Below, one piece after another: positions 29,809-38,312 of a stretch of 42,917 nt of DNA; the first letter of the stretch is position 1, and every line of letters starts with the position of its first letter. This DNA comes from Candidatus Tayloriibacteriota bacterium (GTDB lineage Bacteria; Patescibacteriota; Minisyncoccia; Phycocordibacterales; PALSA-1337), in NCBI GenBank assembly GCA_003151615.1, contig PLXZ01000004.1, forward strand, positions 125,124 through 168,040, written 5' to 3'. Under the pieces are notes generated by a model. That model was not told the DNA's origin and did not search any database. It was given only the letters and a program-made list of their open reading frames with translations. The position numbers and the translations under genes are program-made.

Positions 29809-32004
29809 ATGCCGCTTTTCAAACTCACTTCACAATTCAAACCCGCGGGCGACCAGCCAAAAGCCATTGAAGCCCTGCGCGAAGGCCTCAAAAAAGGCAT
29901 GCGCCACCAGACGCTTTTGGGCGTTACCGGTTCGGGAAAAACATTTACTGCTGCGAATATAATTGCTTCGTATGGAAAGCCGACGCTGGTTATCGCGCAC
30001 AATAAAACGCTCGCGGCGCAGCTGGCGCAGGAATACCGCGAATTTTTTCCGGACAATGCCGTGCATTATTTCGTCTCCTATTACGACTATTATCAGCCGG
30101 AAGCGTACATGCCGGTGACTGATACCTATATCGAAAAAGAGGCGATGATTAATGAGGAAATCGACCGTTTGCGTCACGCTTCGACTCAGGCATTGCTGAC
30201 GCGTCGCGACGTTATTATCGTTGCGTCTGTTTCGTGTATTTACGGTTTGGGCTCGCCCGAAGAATACGAAAAAGTGAATATGAAAATCGCGCGTGGGATG
30301 GAATTGTCGCGCGCGGAATTGATTCGCAAATTAATCGACATTCATTTTTCACGCACGAACGCGGACATTACGCCGGGAACGTTTCGAGCGCTCGGCAATG
30401 CCGTCGAGATCATGCCGGTCAACGAGCGTATTATTTATCGCATTGAATATGACGGTTCTGGCGAAGGTGGAACTTCGGCCGTCGGTTCTATCAGCGAAAT
30501 CGACTCGATCACGCGGGCATTGCGCCGCACGGTTGACTCCATCTTTATTTTCCCCGCAAAACATTTCGTCAGCAATGACGAACAGTCGAAGCGCGCCTTC
30601 AAAACAATCGCCGCTGAACTGGAATCGCGATTGAAGGAATTGGAAAAAGCGGGGAAGCCTCTCGAAGCCGAGCGTTTGAAACGCCGCGTGAAATATGATC
30701 TCGCCCTCATCCGCGAAGTCGGCTATTGCAACGGCATTGAAAATTATTCGCGCCATTTTTCGGGTAAAATGCCGGGCGAGGCGCCGGACAGCCTGCTTGC
30801 GTATTTTCCGCATACAAAGGATCCGAAAACGGGTGAGAAGGTTGCCGACTTTTTGACCATCATCGACGAATCGCACGTGACCGTTCCGCAATTGGGCGGC
30901 ATGTACGCCGGTGACGCGTCGCGAAAAAACACCCTCATTGAATACGGTTTTCGTCTGCCGTCCGCGCGCGACAACCGTCCGATGAAATTTGACGAATTTG
31001 AAAAATCCGTCGGTCAGGTCATTTATACCTCCGCGACTCCGGGAGAATATGAGCGTACTCATTCCACTCCAACATCAAAACCGCCCGGCCAGACCGTCGA
31101 ACAGGTCATTCGTCCGACGGGGCTTGTCGATCCGGTTATCGACATCAAGCCCGTGACCGGCACGGCAAAAAATGAAAAAGAAAAAAGTGGATATCCCGGC
31201 CAAATTTTTGATTTCATTTCCGAAGCGGAAAAAGTAATCAAAAAAGGCGAGCGCGCAATCGCCACAACCTTGACTAAAAAAATGGCCGAGGACCTCTCTG
31301 AATATCTGAAGGAAAAGGGAATTAAGGCCGAATACCTGCACAGCGACATAAAAACCATAGACCGCATCACTATTTTGACGGAATTCCGCCGCGGGAAATT
31401 CGATTGTCTAGTCGGCGTGAACTTGCTTCGTGAAGGTCTTGATCTTCCCGAAGTTTCGCTCATCGGCATTTTGGACGCAGATAAGGAAGGTTTTCTGCGT
31501 TCCGAAACGTCGCTCATCCAGACCATTGGCCGCGCCGCACGTAATGCAGCAGGTCGCGTTATTCTGTATGCCGACCATATGACCGGATCGCTTGACCGGG
31601 CCATCCGCGAAACCGAACGCCGCCGTACGATTCAAACTGCGTATAACAAAGAGCACGGCATTACTCCGCAAACGATCATCAAAAAAATCCACGACATCAC
31701 CGACCAGTTGCGTAGCGACCATGACAAGGCAGTTGTTGAACTCATGAAAATCGACGAATCGGCATACGCCAAAAATCCGAAAAAAGTCATCGCCGAAAAA
31801 GAACGCCAAATGAATTCGGCCGTCAAACTGCTTGATTTTGAAACGGCTGCAATTTTGCGCGATGAAATTGAGGCTTTGAAGAAGCGGACTATTCGTGAAG
31901 AAAAAACAGCCAAAAAAGAAGAAAACTCGGCGAAACGAAGCGTATTCACGCGAACGCCAAAGCGGGCGCAAGCGCTGCAACTACCGAAAAAACCATCGAA
32001 ATAG
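29809..32004 (+). CDS. uvrB: UvrABC system protein B
   Basis: 731 residues. UvrB verifies DNA damage and forms the incision complex with UvrA and UvrC. Walker A GVTGSGKTFT, the beta-hairpin YYDYYQPEAYMP, TFLTIIDESHVTVPQ-like motif II (IIDESH), GQVIYTSATPGEYE and motif VI QTIGRAARN are all present. The C-terminal UVR domain (LLDFETAAILRDEIEALKK) is followed by a ~40-residue Lys-rich tail. uvrA lies 580 bases downstream of its end, with a receiver gene between. Confidence 0.97.
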   Translation: MPLFKLTSQFKPAGDQPKAIEALREGLKKGMRHQTLLGVTGSGKTFTAANIIASYGKPTLVIAHNKTLAAQLAQEYREFFPDNAVHYFVSYYDYYQPEAYMPVTDTYIEKEAMINEEIDRLRHASTQALLTRRDVIIVASVSCIYGLGSPEEYEKVNMKIARGMELSRAELIRKLIDIHFSRTNADITPGTFRALGNAVEIMPVNERIIYRIEYDGSGEGGTSAVGSISEIDSITRALRRTVDSIFIFPAKHFVSNDEQSKRAFKTIAAELESRLKELEKAGKPLEAERLKRRVKYDLALIREVGYCNGIENYSRHFSGKMPGEAPDSLLAYFPHTKDPKTGEKVADFLTIIDESHVTVPQLGGMYAGDASRKNTLIEYGFRLPSARDNRPMKFDEFEKSVGQVIYTSATPGEYERTHSTPTSKPPGQTVEQVIRPTGLVDPVIDIKPVTGTAKNEKEKSGYPGQIFDFISEAEKVIKKGERAIATTLTKKMAEDLSEYLKEKGIKAEYLHSDIKTIDRITILTEFRRGKFDCLVGVNLLREGLDLPEVSLIGILDADKEGFLRSETSLIQTIGRAARNAAGRVILYADHMTGSLDRAIRETERRRTIQTAYNKEHGITPQTIIKKIHDITDQLRSDHDKAVVELMKIDESAYAKNPKKVIAEKERQMNSAVKLLDFETAAILRDEIEALKKRTIREEKTAKKEENSAKRSVFTRTPKRAQALQLPKKPSK

Positions 32005-32008
32005 GCGG

Positions 32009-32037
32009 TTTACACCCTTGCATTTGCCCTGTATAAT
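32009..32037 (+). promoter_or_regulatory. Promoter of the receiver protein gene
   Basis: TTTACA (32009-32014), 17-base spacer, TATAAT (32032-32037). Predicted leader about 18 bases. Confidence 0.65.
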
Positions 32038-32061
32038 TAACGCGTAATACACAATAAAAAT

Positions 32062-32505
32062 ATGCCTCCACAGAATCCAGTTCCACCCGAACAGAAAGAC
32101 GTCAAAAAAGACGAACACGCGGCTCTGGCGGGCAAGCGCATTCTCTGGGTCGAGGACGATAAATTTCTCGGCAACATCGTTTCGAAACGGATGAGCGAAT
32201 ACAAATGCGAAATGTATATGGCCAAAAACGGCGACGAAGCTTTCGCGTATTTGAAACAGCAGAAACAGCCTCCGCATGTCATCATTCTCGATCTCGTCCT
32301 TCCGGGAATGTCCGGTTTTGACATTTTGAAGAACATCAGAAACGACGCCGCGTTTGCCGAAGTGCCGATCATGATACTTTCAAACCTCAATCAGTCGGCG
32401 GACATCGAACGCGCAAAAATTCTCGGCGCGCAGAAGTTCATGGTCAAGGCTTCCGCGTCTCTCGACGAAATTATCAAAAACATCGAGGTTTTGACGACGC
32501 GATAG
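32062..32505 (+). CDS. Single-domain response regulator (receiver only)
   Basis: 147 residues. A ~24-residue charged N-terminal extension precedes a CheY-like receiver: RILWVEDDKFL acidic pair, the phosphorylated aspartate in VIILDLVLPGMSGFDIL, IMILSN with the switch Ser, and the conserved Lys in KFMVKASAS. There is no DNA-binding output, so it probably acts through protein contacts. It is the only receiver in the window and may be the phosphoacceptor of the kinase at 27463, which is inference. It sits between uvrB and uvrA with its own promoter. Confidence 0.88.
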   Translation: MPPQNPVPPEQKDVKKDEHAALAGKRILWVEDDKFLGNIVSKRMSEYKCEMYMAKNGDEAFAYLKQQKQPPHVIILDLVLPGMSGFDILKNIRNDAAFAEVPIMILSNLNQSADIERAKILGAQKFMVKASASLDEIIKNIEVLTTR

Positions 32506-32544
32506 CCGAAACTATTCGCTGATACTTACTTCAGCGTCGGCATA

Positions 32545-32572
32545 TTGCCAAATTTCCGGCGACTGGTATAGT
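32545..32572 (+). promoter_or_regulatory. Promoter of uvrA
   Basis: TTGCCA (32545-32550), 16-base spacer, extended TGGTATAGT ending at 32572, 10 bases before the ATG. Confidence 0.55.
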
Positions 32573-32582
32573 TAATGGTCAA

Positions 32583-35324
32583 ATGGCCACAGGAAAACAC
32601 ATTCATCATGGCCATCCGGCGCCGAAAGGCCATTCGTCCGACAAGGGAACCGCAGTCCGCGCCATACATGAGAGCGATGAAATCATCGTGCGGGGAGCGC
32701 GCACCCATAACTTGAAAAATATCACGGTTCATATGCCCAGAAACCGCATGATTGCCATAACCGGACTATCCGGCTCGGGCAAATCGTCGCTCGCGTTCGA
32801 CACCATTTTCGCGGAGGGCCAGCGCCGATACGTCGAGTCTTTGTCGTCGTACGCCCGCCAGTTTCTCCATCAGTTTCAAAAGCCCGACGTTGATGAAATT
32901 GTTGGATTGTCGCCGGCAATTTCGATTGACCAGAAATCGCGCTCGAACAACCCGCGCTCGACGGTTGCCACTATTACCGAAATTTACGACTATATGCGCG
33001 TTTTGTACGCGCGTGTCGGGCGGCCGCATTGTCTGGTCTGCGACCGGCCGATTCATCGCGTGACGAAAGAGGAAATTTTGGAGAGCGTCCTGCGCGACGT
33101 TTCCGGCAAAAACAAAAAAGCCCGCGAGGTTTTCGGCGTCGCCATCAAAGACGCTAAAATCGGCATTTACGCTCCGGTTATCGTCGGTCGCAAAGGCGAA
33201 TACTATCAGTTGCTCTACGATTTATTGGGCAAAGGCTATGACCGCGTCAAAATCGACGGTAAAGTCCTGCGTTTACGCGAGCAGATTATCTTGGACAAAA
33301 ATAAAAAGCACGACATCGACGTTTTGGTCGACGAAATTTTTCTGAGCGAGTTTGCGCCGGCTGAGAAGAGCGATAAATCGGAAAAAGGGGACAAGGTTGT
33401 CGGCAAAAATCAGGCCTTTGAAAACGCCAAAGAACGGCTCTCCGAAGCCCTCGAAAAGGCGATTGAAGAGGCGGCGGGACTTATTAAAATCGAATTGCCT
33501 TCGTCCGGCGACTCAAAAAAAGGCACAGCGACCGAAGACCGCCTTTTGTCCGTCAAATTCATGTGCCCGTACGATGGTTTTTCATATCCGGAAATCGAGC
33601 CGCGGCTGTTTTCCTTCAACTCGCCGTACGGGGCGTGTCCGGAGTGCAACGGTCTCGGCACCGAGGATTTTTTCACGGATAATCCGTGTCCGAAATGCAA
33701 GGGCGCGCGTCTGCGCGACGAGGCTCTCGGCGTGCGGATCGACGGAAAAAATATCGTCGAGACAACGGCGATGTCGATCGATGCTGCTCAGAAATTTTTT
33801 GACACTCTGACGCTGACGCCGACCGAGCGCGAAATCGCCAAAGTCGTTCTGCGCGAAATCGAGGCGCGCCTGCAGTTTATGGTCAACGTCGGCATCGAAT
33901 ATTTGACGCTCGACCGGCGCGCCAACACGCTCTCGGGCGGGGAGGCTCAGCGTATTCGTCTGGCTTCGCAATTGGGCTCCGGTCTCGTCGGCGCACTCTA
34001 TGTTTTGGACGAGCCGACAATCGGTCTGCATCAGCGCGACAATGACCGCTTGATTAAAACGTTGATTCATCTGCGCGACCTTGGCAACACCATTATCGTC
34101 GTCGAGCATGACGAGGACACGATGTACGCGTCGGATTATATTGTCGATATTGGTCCGAAAGCCGGCGTTCACGGCGGCGAAGTTGTGGTGCAGGGCTGGC
34201 TCGAACCTCTTCTCACCGCAAAAACATTACAGCCCGGAAAAGGCAAGGAGTCGTCGACTCTCGCATATTTGCGCGGCGAAAAAAGCATTCCAATTCCGGA
34301 AAAGCGCCGCGAACCAAAAGGTAAAATTCAGATCCGCGGCGGAAACATTTTTAATATTAAAGACATGAACGTCGATGTGCCGATCGGTTGTTTCAACGTC
34401 ATCACCGGCGTATCGGGTTCCGGAAAATCTTCGTTAATGTATGAAATTTTGCATAAAAATCTGCAGGCGCGTTTGGAATTCCGCCATCGAACCGCGCAGT
34501 TATACAATGTCGAAAGTATTGCGGGTACCGAATATCTCGGCCGTACCATCTTGATCGACCAGTCGGCAATAGGTCGCACGCCGCGTTCGAATCCGGCGAC
34601 ATATACGGGTTCATGGACACATATTCGCGATTTGTTCGCGGCATCATCCGAAGCTCGTGCGCGAGGCTGGGGTCCGGGCCGTTTCTCGTTTAATGTGAAG
34701 GGCGGCCGTTGTGAAGCTTGCCAAGGAAACGGTGAAATTGCCGTTGAAATGCACTTTTTGCCGACGGTGTATGTGCCGTGCGAAGTCTGCGGCGGCAAGC
34801 GCTTTACCAAGGAAACTCTCGAAATTCGCTATAAAAAGAAGAATATTTACGAGGTTTTGAAAATGACCGTCGACGAAGCACTGACATTTTTTGAAGATAT
34901 CCCTTCAATCTACGACCGTTTGAATACGTTGCAAGAAGTGGGTCTGGGCTATCTGGAACTTGGACAATCCGCGACGACATTGTCCGGCGGCGAAGCCCAG
35001 CGCGTTAAAATTTCCGCCGAACTGTATCGTGCACATCTGCAGAAAACAATTTATCTTCTCGACGAACCGACGGTCGGTTTGCATTATGACGACGTGGCGA
35101 AATTGATTGAAATTCTCCAGCGTCTTGTCAATAAAGGCAACACTGTGGTCGTCATCGAGCACAATCTTGATTTAATTTGCGCAGCCGATTACGTCATCGA
35201 CATCGGCCCCGACGGCGGTTCAAAGGGAGGCAAGCTCGTCGCGAAGGGAACACCTGAAGATGTCGCAAAAAATAAAAATTCGTATACCGGTACGTATCTG
35301 GCGCGGCATCTCAAAAAGAAATAG
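32583..35324 (+). CDS. uvrA: UvrABC system protein A
   Basis: 913 residues. UvrA is the dimeric ABC-type damage sensor. The first ATPase has Walker A GLSGSGKSSLAF near residue 62 and signature LSGGEAQRIRLASQL; the second has GVSGSGKSSLMY near residue 610 and LSGGEAQRVKISAEL. Zinc sites include CLVCDRPIH, CPECNGLG...CPKCKG and the conserved CEACQGNG...CEVCGGKRF. An extra ~25-residue His/Pro-rich N-terminus precedes the usual start (EIIVRGARTHNLKN). An acidic/Lys-rich insertion sits near residues 255-285 in the first zinc or signature domain. Confidence 0.97.
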   Translation: MATGKHIHHGHPAPKGHSSDKGTAVRAIHESDEIIVRGARTHNLKNITVHMPRNRMIAITGLSGSGKSSLAFDTIFAEGQRRYVESLSSYARQFLHQFQKPDVDEIVGLSPAISIDQKSRSNNPRSTVATITEIYDYMRVLYARVGRPHCLVCDRPIHRVTKEEILESVLRDVSGKNKKAREVFGVAIKDAKIGIYAPVIVGRKGEYYQLLYDLLGKGYDRVKIDGKVLRLREQIILDKNKKHDIDVLVDEIFLSEFAPAEKSDKSEKGDKVVGKNQAFENAKERLSEALEKAIEEAAGLIKIELPSSGDSKKGTATEDRLLSVKFMCPYDGFSYPEIEPRLFSFNSPYGACPECNGLGTEDFFTDNPCPKCKGARLRDEALGVRIDGKNIVETTAMSIDAAQKFFDTLTLTPTEREIAKVVLREIEARLQFMVNVGIEYLTLDRRANTLSGGEAQRIRLASQLGSGLVGALYVLDEPTIGLHQRDNDRLIKTLIHLRDLGNTIIVVEHDEDTMYASDYIVDIGPKAGVHGGEVVVQGWLEPLLTAKTLQPGKGKESSTLAYLRGEKSIPIPEKRREPKGKIQIRGGNIFNIKDMNVDVPIGCFNVITGVSGSGKSSLMYEILHKNLQARLEFRHRTAQLYNVESIAGTEYLGRTILIDQSAIGRTPRSNPATYTGSWTHIRDLFAASSEARARGWGPGRFSFNVKGGRCEACQGNGEIAVEMHFLPTVYVPCEVCGGKRFTKETLEIRYKKKNIYEVLKMTVDEALTFFEDIPSIYDRLNTLQEVGLGYLELGQSATTLSGGEAQRVKISAELYRAHLQKTIYLLDEPTVGLHYDDVAKLIEILQRLVNKGNTVVVIEHNLDLICAADYVIDIGPDGGSKGGKLVAKGTPEDVAKNKNSYTGTYLARHLKKK

Positions 35325-35350
35325 GCCAAGCCCGACTTTGCTAAGTCGAA

Positions 35351-35380
35351 TAAAAAAACGGGACGATTTCTCGCCCCGTT
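35351..35380 (-). terminator. Terminator between uvrA and the asparaginase-like gene
   Basis: Stem AACGGGACG/CGCCCCGTT with one mismatch; on the minus strand it is followed by T7, and on the plus strand by TTGTGTTT. It serves the minus-strand gene best and may stop uvrA too. Confidence 0.7.
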
Positions 35381-35406
35381 TGTGTTTGCAAAATTTCAGT
35401 TCGCAG

Positions 35407-35913
35407 TTATTTTCGTTCTTCAAAAATGTTTTTCGCGCGGTTTTTTCTGACGTTGTTCCATTTGAAGATTCTGCCGTTCATGGCAATGTATGTTCCGAAA
35501 GGCAACAATTGAACTGCCGCGATCGCACAGCCCAAGTTAAAGAGCGCGTCTGACCCCTTCTGGTTATACGGAATCATTGACCCCGTGAGGACGATGGTCT
35601 TGCCCCTGACTCCGCGTCCCAGCATTTCGGCGGTTTCCGTCATGCTGTCGGTGCCGTGGGTGATGACAATTTTTTGTCCCCGGCATTTCCGGCACTTGTT
35701 GAGAATGATGCGGCGTTCGAAATCAACCATGAGGGCCGAGTCCTTGAGCATCAAAATTTCGCGCCGAATTTTTGCTTCGTTGCGCGCCTGTTCAAGCATT
35801 TCGCGGATGTGGGTATTGCCGAAACGGTATGTGCCGTCCCGGTCAATGCTCTGTGAGTCAATCGTGCCGCCCGTAATAAACAGGCGGATTTTGCCGTTGG
35901 TTGGAAAGATCAT
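35407..35913 (-). CDS. Asparaginase N-terminal-domain protein
   Basis: 168 residues, about half of a type I/II L-asparaginase. Present are the first catalytic threonine motif LFITGGTIDS and the second, IVITHGTDSMTETAEML, plus VLTGSMIPYNQKGSDALFNL. The protein then ends with a short basic tail (MNGRIFKWNNVRKNRAKNIF), so the C-terminal domain that completes the usual dimer active site is missing. The end is followed by a terminator, so it is not simply cut by the window. It may be a stand-alone domain protein with another amidase or binding role. Confidence 0.75.
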   Translation of the reverse strand: MIFPTNGKIRLFITGGTIDSQSIDRDGTYRFGNTHIREMLEQARNEAKIRREILMLKDSALMVDFERRIILNKCRKCRGQKIVITHGTDSMTETAEMLGRGVRGKTIVLTGSMIPYNQKGSDALFNLGCAIAAVQLLPFGTYIAMNGRIFKWNNVRKNRAKNIFEERK

Positions 35914-35923
35914 AATTCGCTTA

Positions 35924-35951
35924 ACATTACATCAAAAATGTAGCATGTCAA
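35924..35951 (-). promoter_or_regulatory. Promoter of the asparaginase-like gene
   Basis: Minus strand TTGACA (35951-35946), 16-base spacer, TAATGT (35929-35924). The -10 ends 10 bases before the ATG at 35913, giving a leader of only a few bases. Confidence 0.55.
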
Positions 35952-35981
35952 GTTTCGGTCTCGCTTTAAGGAGTCAAGAAA

Positions 35982-36596
35982 CTAAAACGGCAGCGTAAAC
36001 GTCATCGAGTGTTCGTTTTTCTTTTCCCAATGTTTCGTGTCGAGCTTGATGTCGCGCAGGGCGCCGCGTTCACCGTTTGGTCCCGTCGCGGTAAAATCCT
36101 TGTATTTAAGATGGCCGTTTTTGAGGGCGTAATCGTAAATATCTTTTGTAATTTTCACGTCGTCGATGCAGTATTTGATGATCTTGTCGATTTCGCCGCT
36201 ATTCCACCAGGTAATCGCGTCGAGGCCGTGTCCGGATTTTTTCACGCCAAGCGTCGCTTCGGCAATGCTGTCCAATTTGATGCGTCGGCCCAGGACATTG
36301 CGTACCTCGACGAGCAGGTCGAGGCTTTTGATTTTGCTCAAATCGCCGGAGTAATATTTGTTGAGAAGGGGAATGTCGAAGTGGTCGCCGTTGAAGGTAA
36401 TGAGCATGTCCGCCTGCTCCAAAATCGGCCAGAGCTTCGGAAAATCGGCTTCAAGAAAACTCGAATACGCCTCCGGCCCGTCGCCTTTCGCAGAATCATG
36501 GATGCACACGACGGAAATATCCAAATCAACCGGATCATTCGAACCGGCATCCTGAAAAGTGTTTTTCGTCTCGACGTCAAAGGTTATTTTTCGCAT
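35982..36596 (-). CDS. DEDD-family 3'-5' exonuclease-like (RNase H fold)
   Basis: 204 residues. The opening ITFDVET gives the first DxE metal site; ADMLITFNGDHFDIPLLNKY is the Exo II-type segment; and IIKYCIDDVKITKDIYDYAL supplies the last Asp pair. This arrangement matches YprB/predicted 3'-5' exonuclease-like RNase H proteins rather than DnaQ, since there is no HxAxxD motif. The substrate is unknown. It starts 11 bases after the hisS stop on the same strand, so the two are likely one transcript. Confidence 0.75.
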   Translation of the reverse strand: MRKITFDVETKNTFQDAGSNDPVDLDISVVCIHDSAKGDGPEAYSSFLEADFPKLWPILEQADMLITFNGDHFDIPLLNKYYSGDLSKIKSLDLLVEVRNVLGRRIKLDSIAEATLGVKKSGHGLDAITWWNSGEIDKIIKYCIDDVKITKDIYDYALKNGHLKYKDFTATGPNGERGALRDIKLDTKHWEKKNEHSMTFTLPF

Positions 36597-36607
36597 TTCT
36601 GTTTTCC

Positions 36608-37861
36608 TTATTCCGGATTTCGTTCCTCGCCCGTCTTTAAATTTTTAATTTTGTAGATGCCGTTTTTTGCTTCGTCCTCACCGATGACGATGATTTCAGG
36701 AATACCGCGTTTGTCGGCATTTTTTATCTGGTCGCCAATTTTTTTGTAGGAGAAGTCAACGGCGACGCGCGAGCCTTTTGCGCGCAATTTCTCGGCAATT
36801 TTTGTCGCGGCGTCTGCTTCGGCAGGCGAGACCACGCAGATATAATAGTCGGCGGAAGTTGGAATTTGCAGGTTTTTCAAAAGGTCGTGGGTTTCAAGAA
36901 AATCGCGCATTGTAACGTCTCCCATGCCGAAACCGACAGCTGGGATTTTGTCGCCGCCAAAAAGAGAAGTCAAGTTGTCGTATCGTCCGCCGCCGAATAA
37001 TGCGCGACGGTTTTCTTGGTTAGTATCGAATATTTCGAAAATAATATCTGTGTAGTAATCAAATCCACGCATGAGAAATGGGTAAAACATTACATTTTTT
37101 ATCCCTAGCAATGTAAGTTTTCCTTGAAGTTCGTTTGTTCTTTCACGAGCCATTACTCCATTAATAACGAATGGTTTTTTTGATATTTTACTCCATTCGT
37201 TCTGAAATTCTTCAGACGACATTTTTTCTTTTTTATCAAGCAGTCGTGCGGCTTTCGGGTATGATGTTTTATCATCCAAAAGATTCTCGATTTCTTTCTG
37301 TATCATGTGACGGCTATTGATTCGTATACAAAAATCCTCATCCTTCGCGCCGAAGGCTTTCATGATGTTGTATGCAACAGAAATGATTTCTACATCCGCC
37401 TCAATCCCTTCAACCCCGAAAATGTCGACGTTTAACTGCCAATGCTCGCGCAATCTGCCGCGCTGGGGATTTTCGTAGCGGAACAGGTTGGGAATCGAAT
37501 ACCAACGCAGAGGGAAAGTCAGTTCGCGACGGCGCGCCGCGACCATGCGGGCGACGGTCGGAGTCATTTCGGGACGGAGGGTGACTTCACGTTCCCCACG
37601 GTCGATAAAAGTGTATGTTTGTTCGTTGACGATTTCTTCGCCCGATTTCGCGCGGTACAATTCGGCCGGTTCCAAAACCGATGCGCCGTATTCCTCGTAG
37701 CCGTATTTTTCGCAGACGCCGCGCCAAATGTCAAAAATCTTCTTCTCTATGGCCATGTCGGCAGGGAAGAAGTCGCGCACGCCCTTGTATGATTCGGTCG
37801 AAAGTTTTTTGGGAATGCCGCCTTGTTTGTCGCCCAGTGTTTTGCTCGGTGTATTCTTCAT
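36608..37861 (-). CDS. hisS: Histidine-tRNA ligase
   Basis: 417 residues. Class II core: YKGVRDFFPADMAIEKKIF start, EPAELYRAKSGEEIV and TLRPEMTPTVARM, then motif 2 with RWYSIPNLFRYENPQRGRLREHWQ, and the histidine-specific region MRGFDYYTDIIFEIF with GGGRYDNL and VGFGMGDVTM (motif 3). The C-terminal anticodon-binding domain (YICVVSPAEADAATKIAEKL) is complete. The ATG at 37861 is chosen over one at 37906 because the extended -10 lies between them, 7 bases before it. Confidence 0.96.
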   Translation of the reverse strand: MKNTPSKTLGDKQGGIPKKLSTESYKGVRDFFPADMAIEKKIFDIWRGVCEKYGYEEYGASVLEPAELYRAKSGEEIVNEQTYTFIDRGEREVTLRPEMTPTVARMVAARRRELTFPLRWYSIPNLFRYENPQRGRLREHWQLNVDIFGVEGIEADVEIISVAYNIMKAFGAKDEDFCIRINSRHMIQKEIENLLDDKTSYPKAARLLDKKEKMSSEEFQNEWSKISKKPFVINGVMARERTNELQGKLTLLGIKNVMFYPFLMRGFDYYTDIIFEIFDTNQENRRALFGGGRYDNLTSLFGGDKIPAVGFGMGDVTMRDFLETHDLLKNLQIPTSADYYICVVSPAEADAATKIAEKLRAKGSRVAVDFSYKKIGDQIKNADKRGIPEIIVIGEDEAKNGIYKIKNLKTGEERNPE

Positions 37862-37868
37862 GCGGCAT

Positions 37869-37877
37869 ATTGTAGCA
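37869..37877 (-). promoter_or_regulatory. Extended -10 promoter of hisS
   Basis: TGCTACAAT on the minus strand, ending 7 bases before the hisS ATG. It is identical to the box before the P-type ATPase. Confidence 0.55.
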
Positions 37878-37891
37878 AAAACTGGCCAAAT

Positions 37892-37932
37892 AAAAAAGCG
37901 CTTCAATGTATCCGATCGGACAATTGAAGCGC
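37892..37932 (-). terminator. Rho-independent terminator upstream of hisS
   Basis: GCGCTTCAAT/ATTGAAGCGC (perfect 10 bp) around a TCCGATCGGA palindrome, followed on the minus strand by T6. It ends the small membrane-protein gene. Confidence 0.9.
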
Positions 37933-37963
37933 CGCGAGTTGAATGCGTTATTTGTCAAAAAAG

Positions 37964-38260
37964 TCACGTTTTGTCCTGTTTTGAACTTGACATAAATTCG
38001 TAACCTGCAAGGCCAAGCCCTAAAAACGTTCCCAATGCGAACCATAATATAAATGGCCACGTAAAGCTGATGACAATGATTTTCGATATTCCGACTCCAG
38101 AGATGTATTCAATGAAGCCGCCGATGCTGGAGAGGATAACCCAGACCCACGACATTGGAAATGGCTGTTTCCATCCAATGATATAAGTGCCGAGAATTCC
38201 CGCCCCCGTTACTTTCAAAGAGATTTCGAGAAACCGATAGAGAAACAAGAGAACTTTCAT
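37964..38260 (-). CDS. Hypothetical small membrane protein, 98 aa
   Basis: Three predicted hydrophobic segments (about residues 14-30, 36-56 and 60-87) and a short polar tail (SSSKQDKT). No family is recognised. The start at 38260 (MKVLLFLYRFLE) is preferred to an in-frame ATG at 38311, because the latter lies upstream of the predicted promoter. The promoter and a perfect terminator define a single-gene unit, transcribed divergently from truB. Confidence 0.65.
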   Translation of the reverse strand: MKVLLFLYRFLEISLKVTGAGILGTYIIGWKQPFPMSWVWVILSSIGGFIEYISGVGISKIIVISFTWPFILWFALGTFLGLGLAGYEFMSSSKQDKT

Positions 38261-38270
38261 ACTAACAAAA

Positions 38271-38303
38271 ACTTTACAACAAAACACAAAAATGTGCAAT
38301 AAT
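38271..38303. promoter_or_regulatory. Overlapping divergent promoters of the membrane protein and truB
   Basis: Minus strand: TTGCAC (38299-38294), 17 bases, TAAAGT (38276-38271), 10 bases before the ATG at 38260. Plus strand: extended -10 TGCAATAAT (38295-38303), 9 bases before the GTG at 38313. The minus -35 and plus -10 share bases. Confidence 0.45.
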
Positions 38304-38312
38304 GGCGGCATC

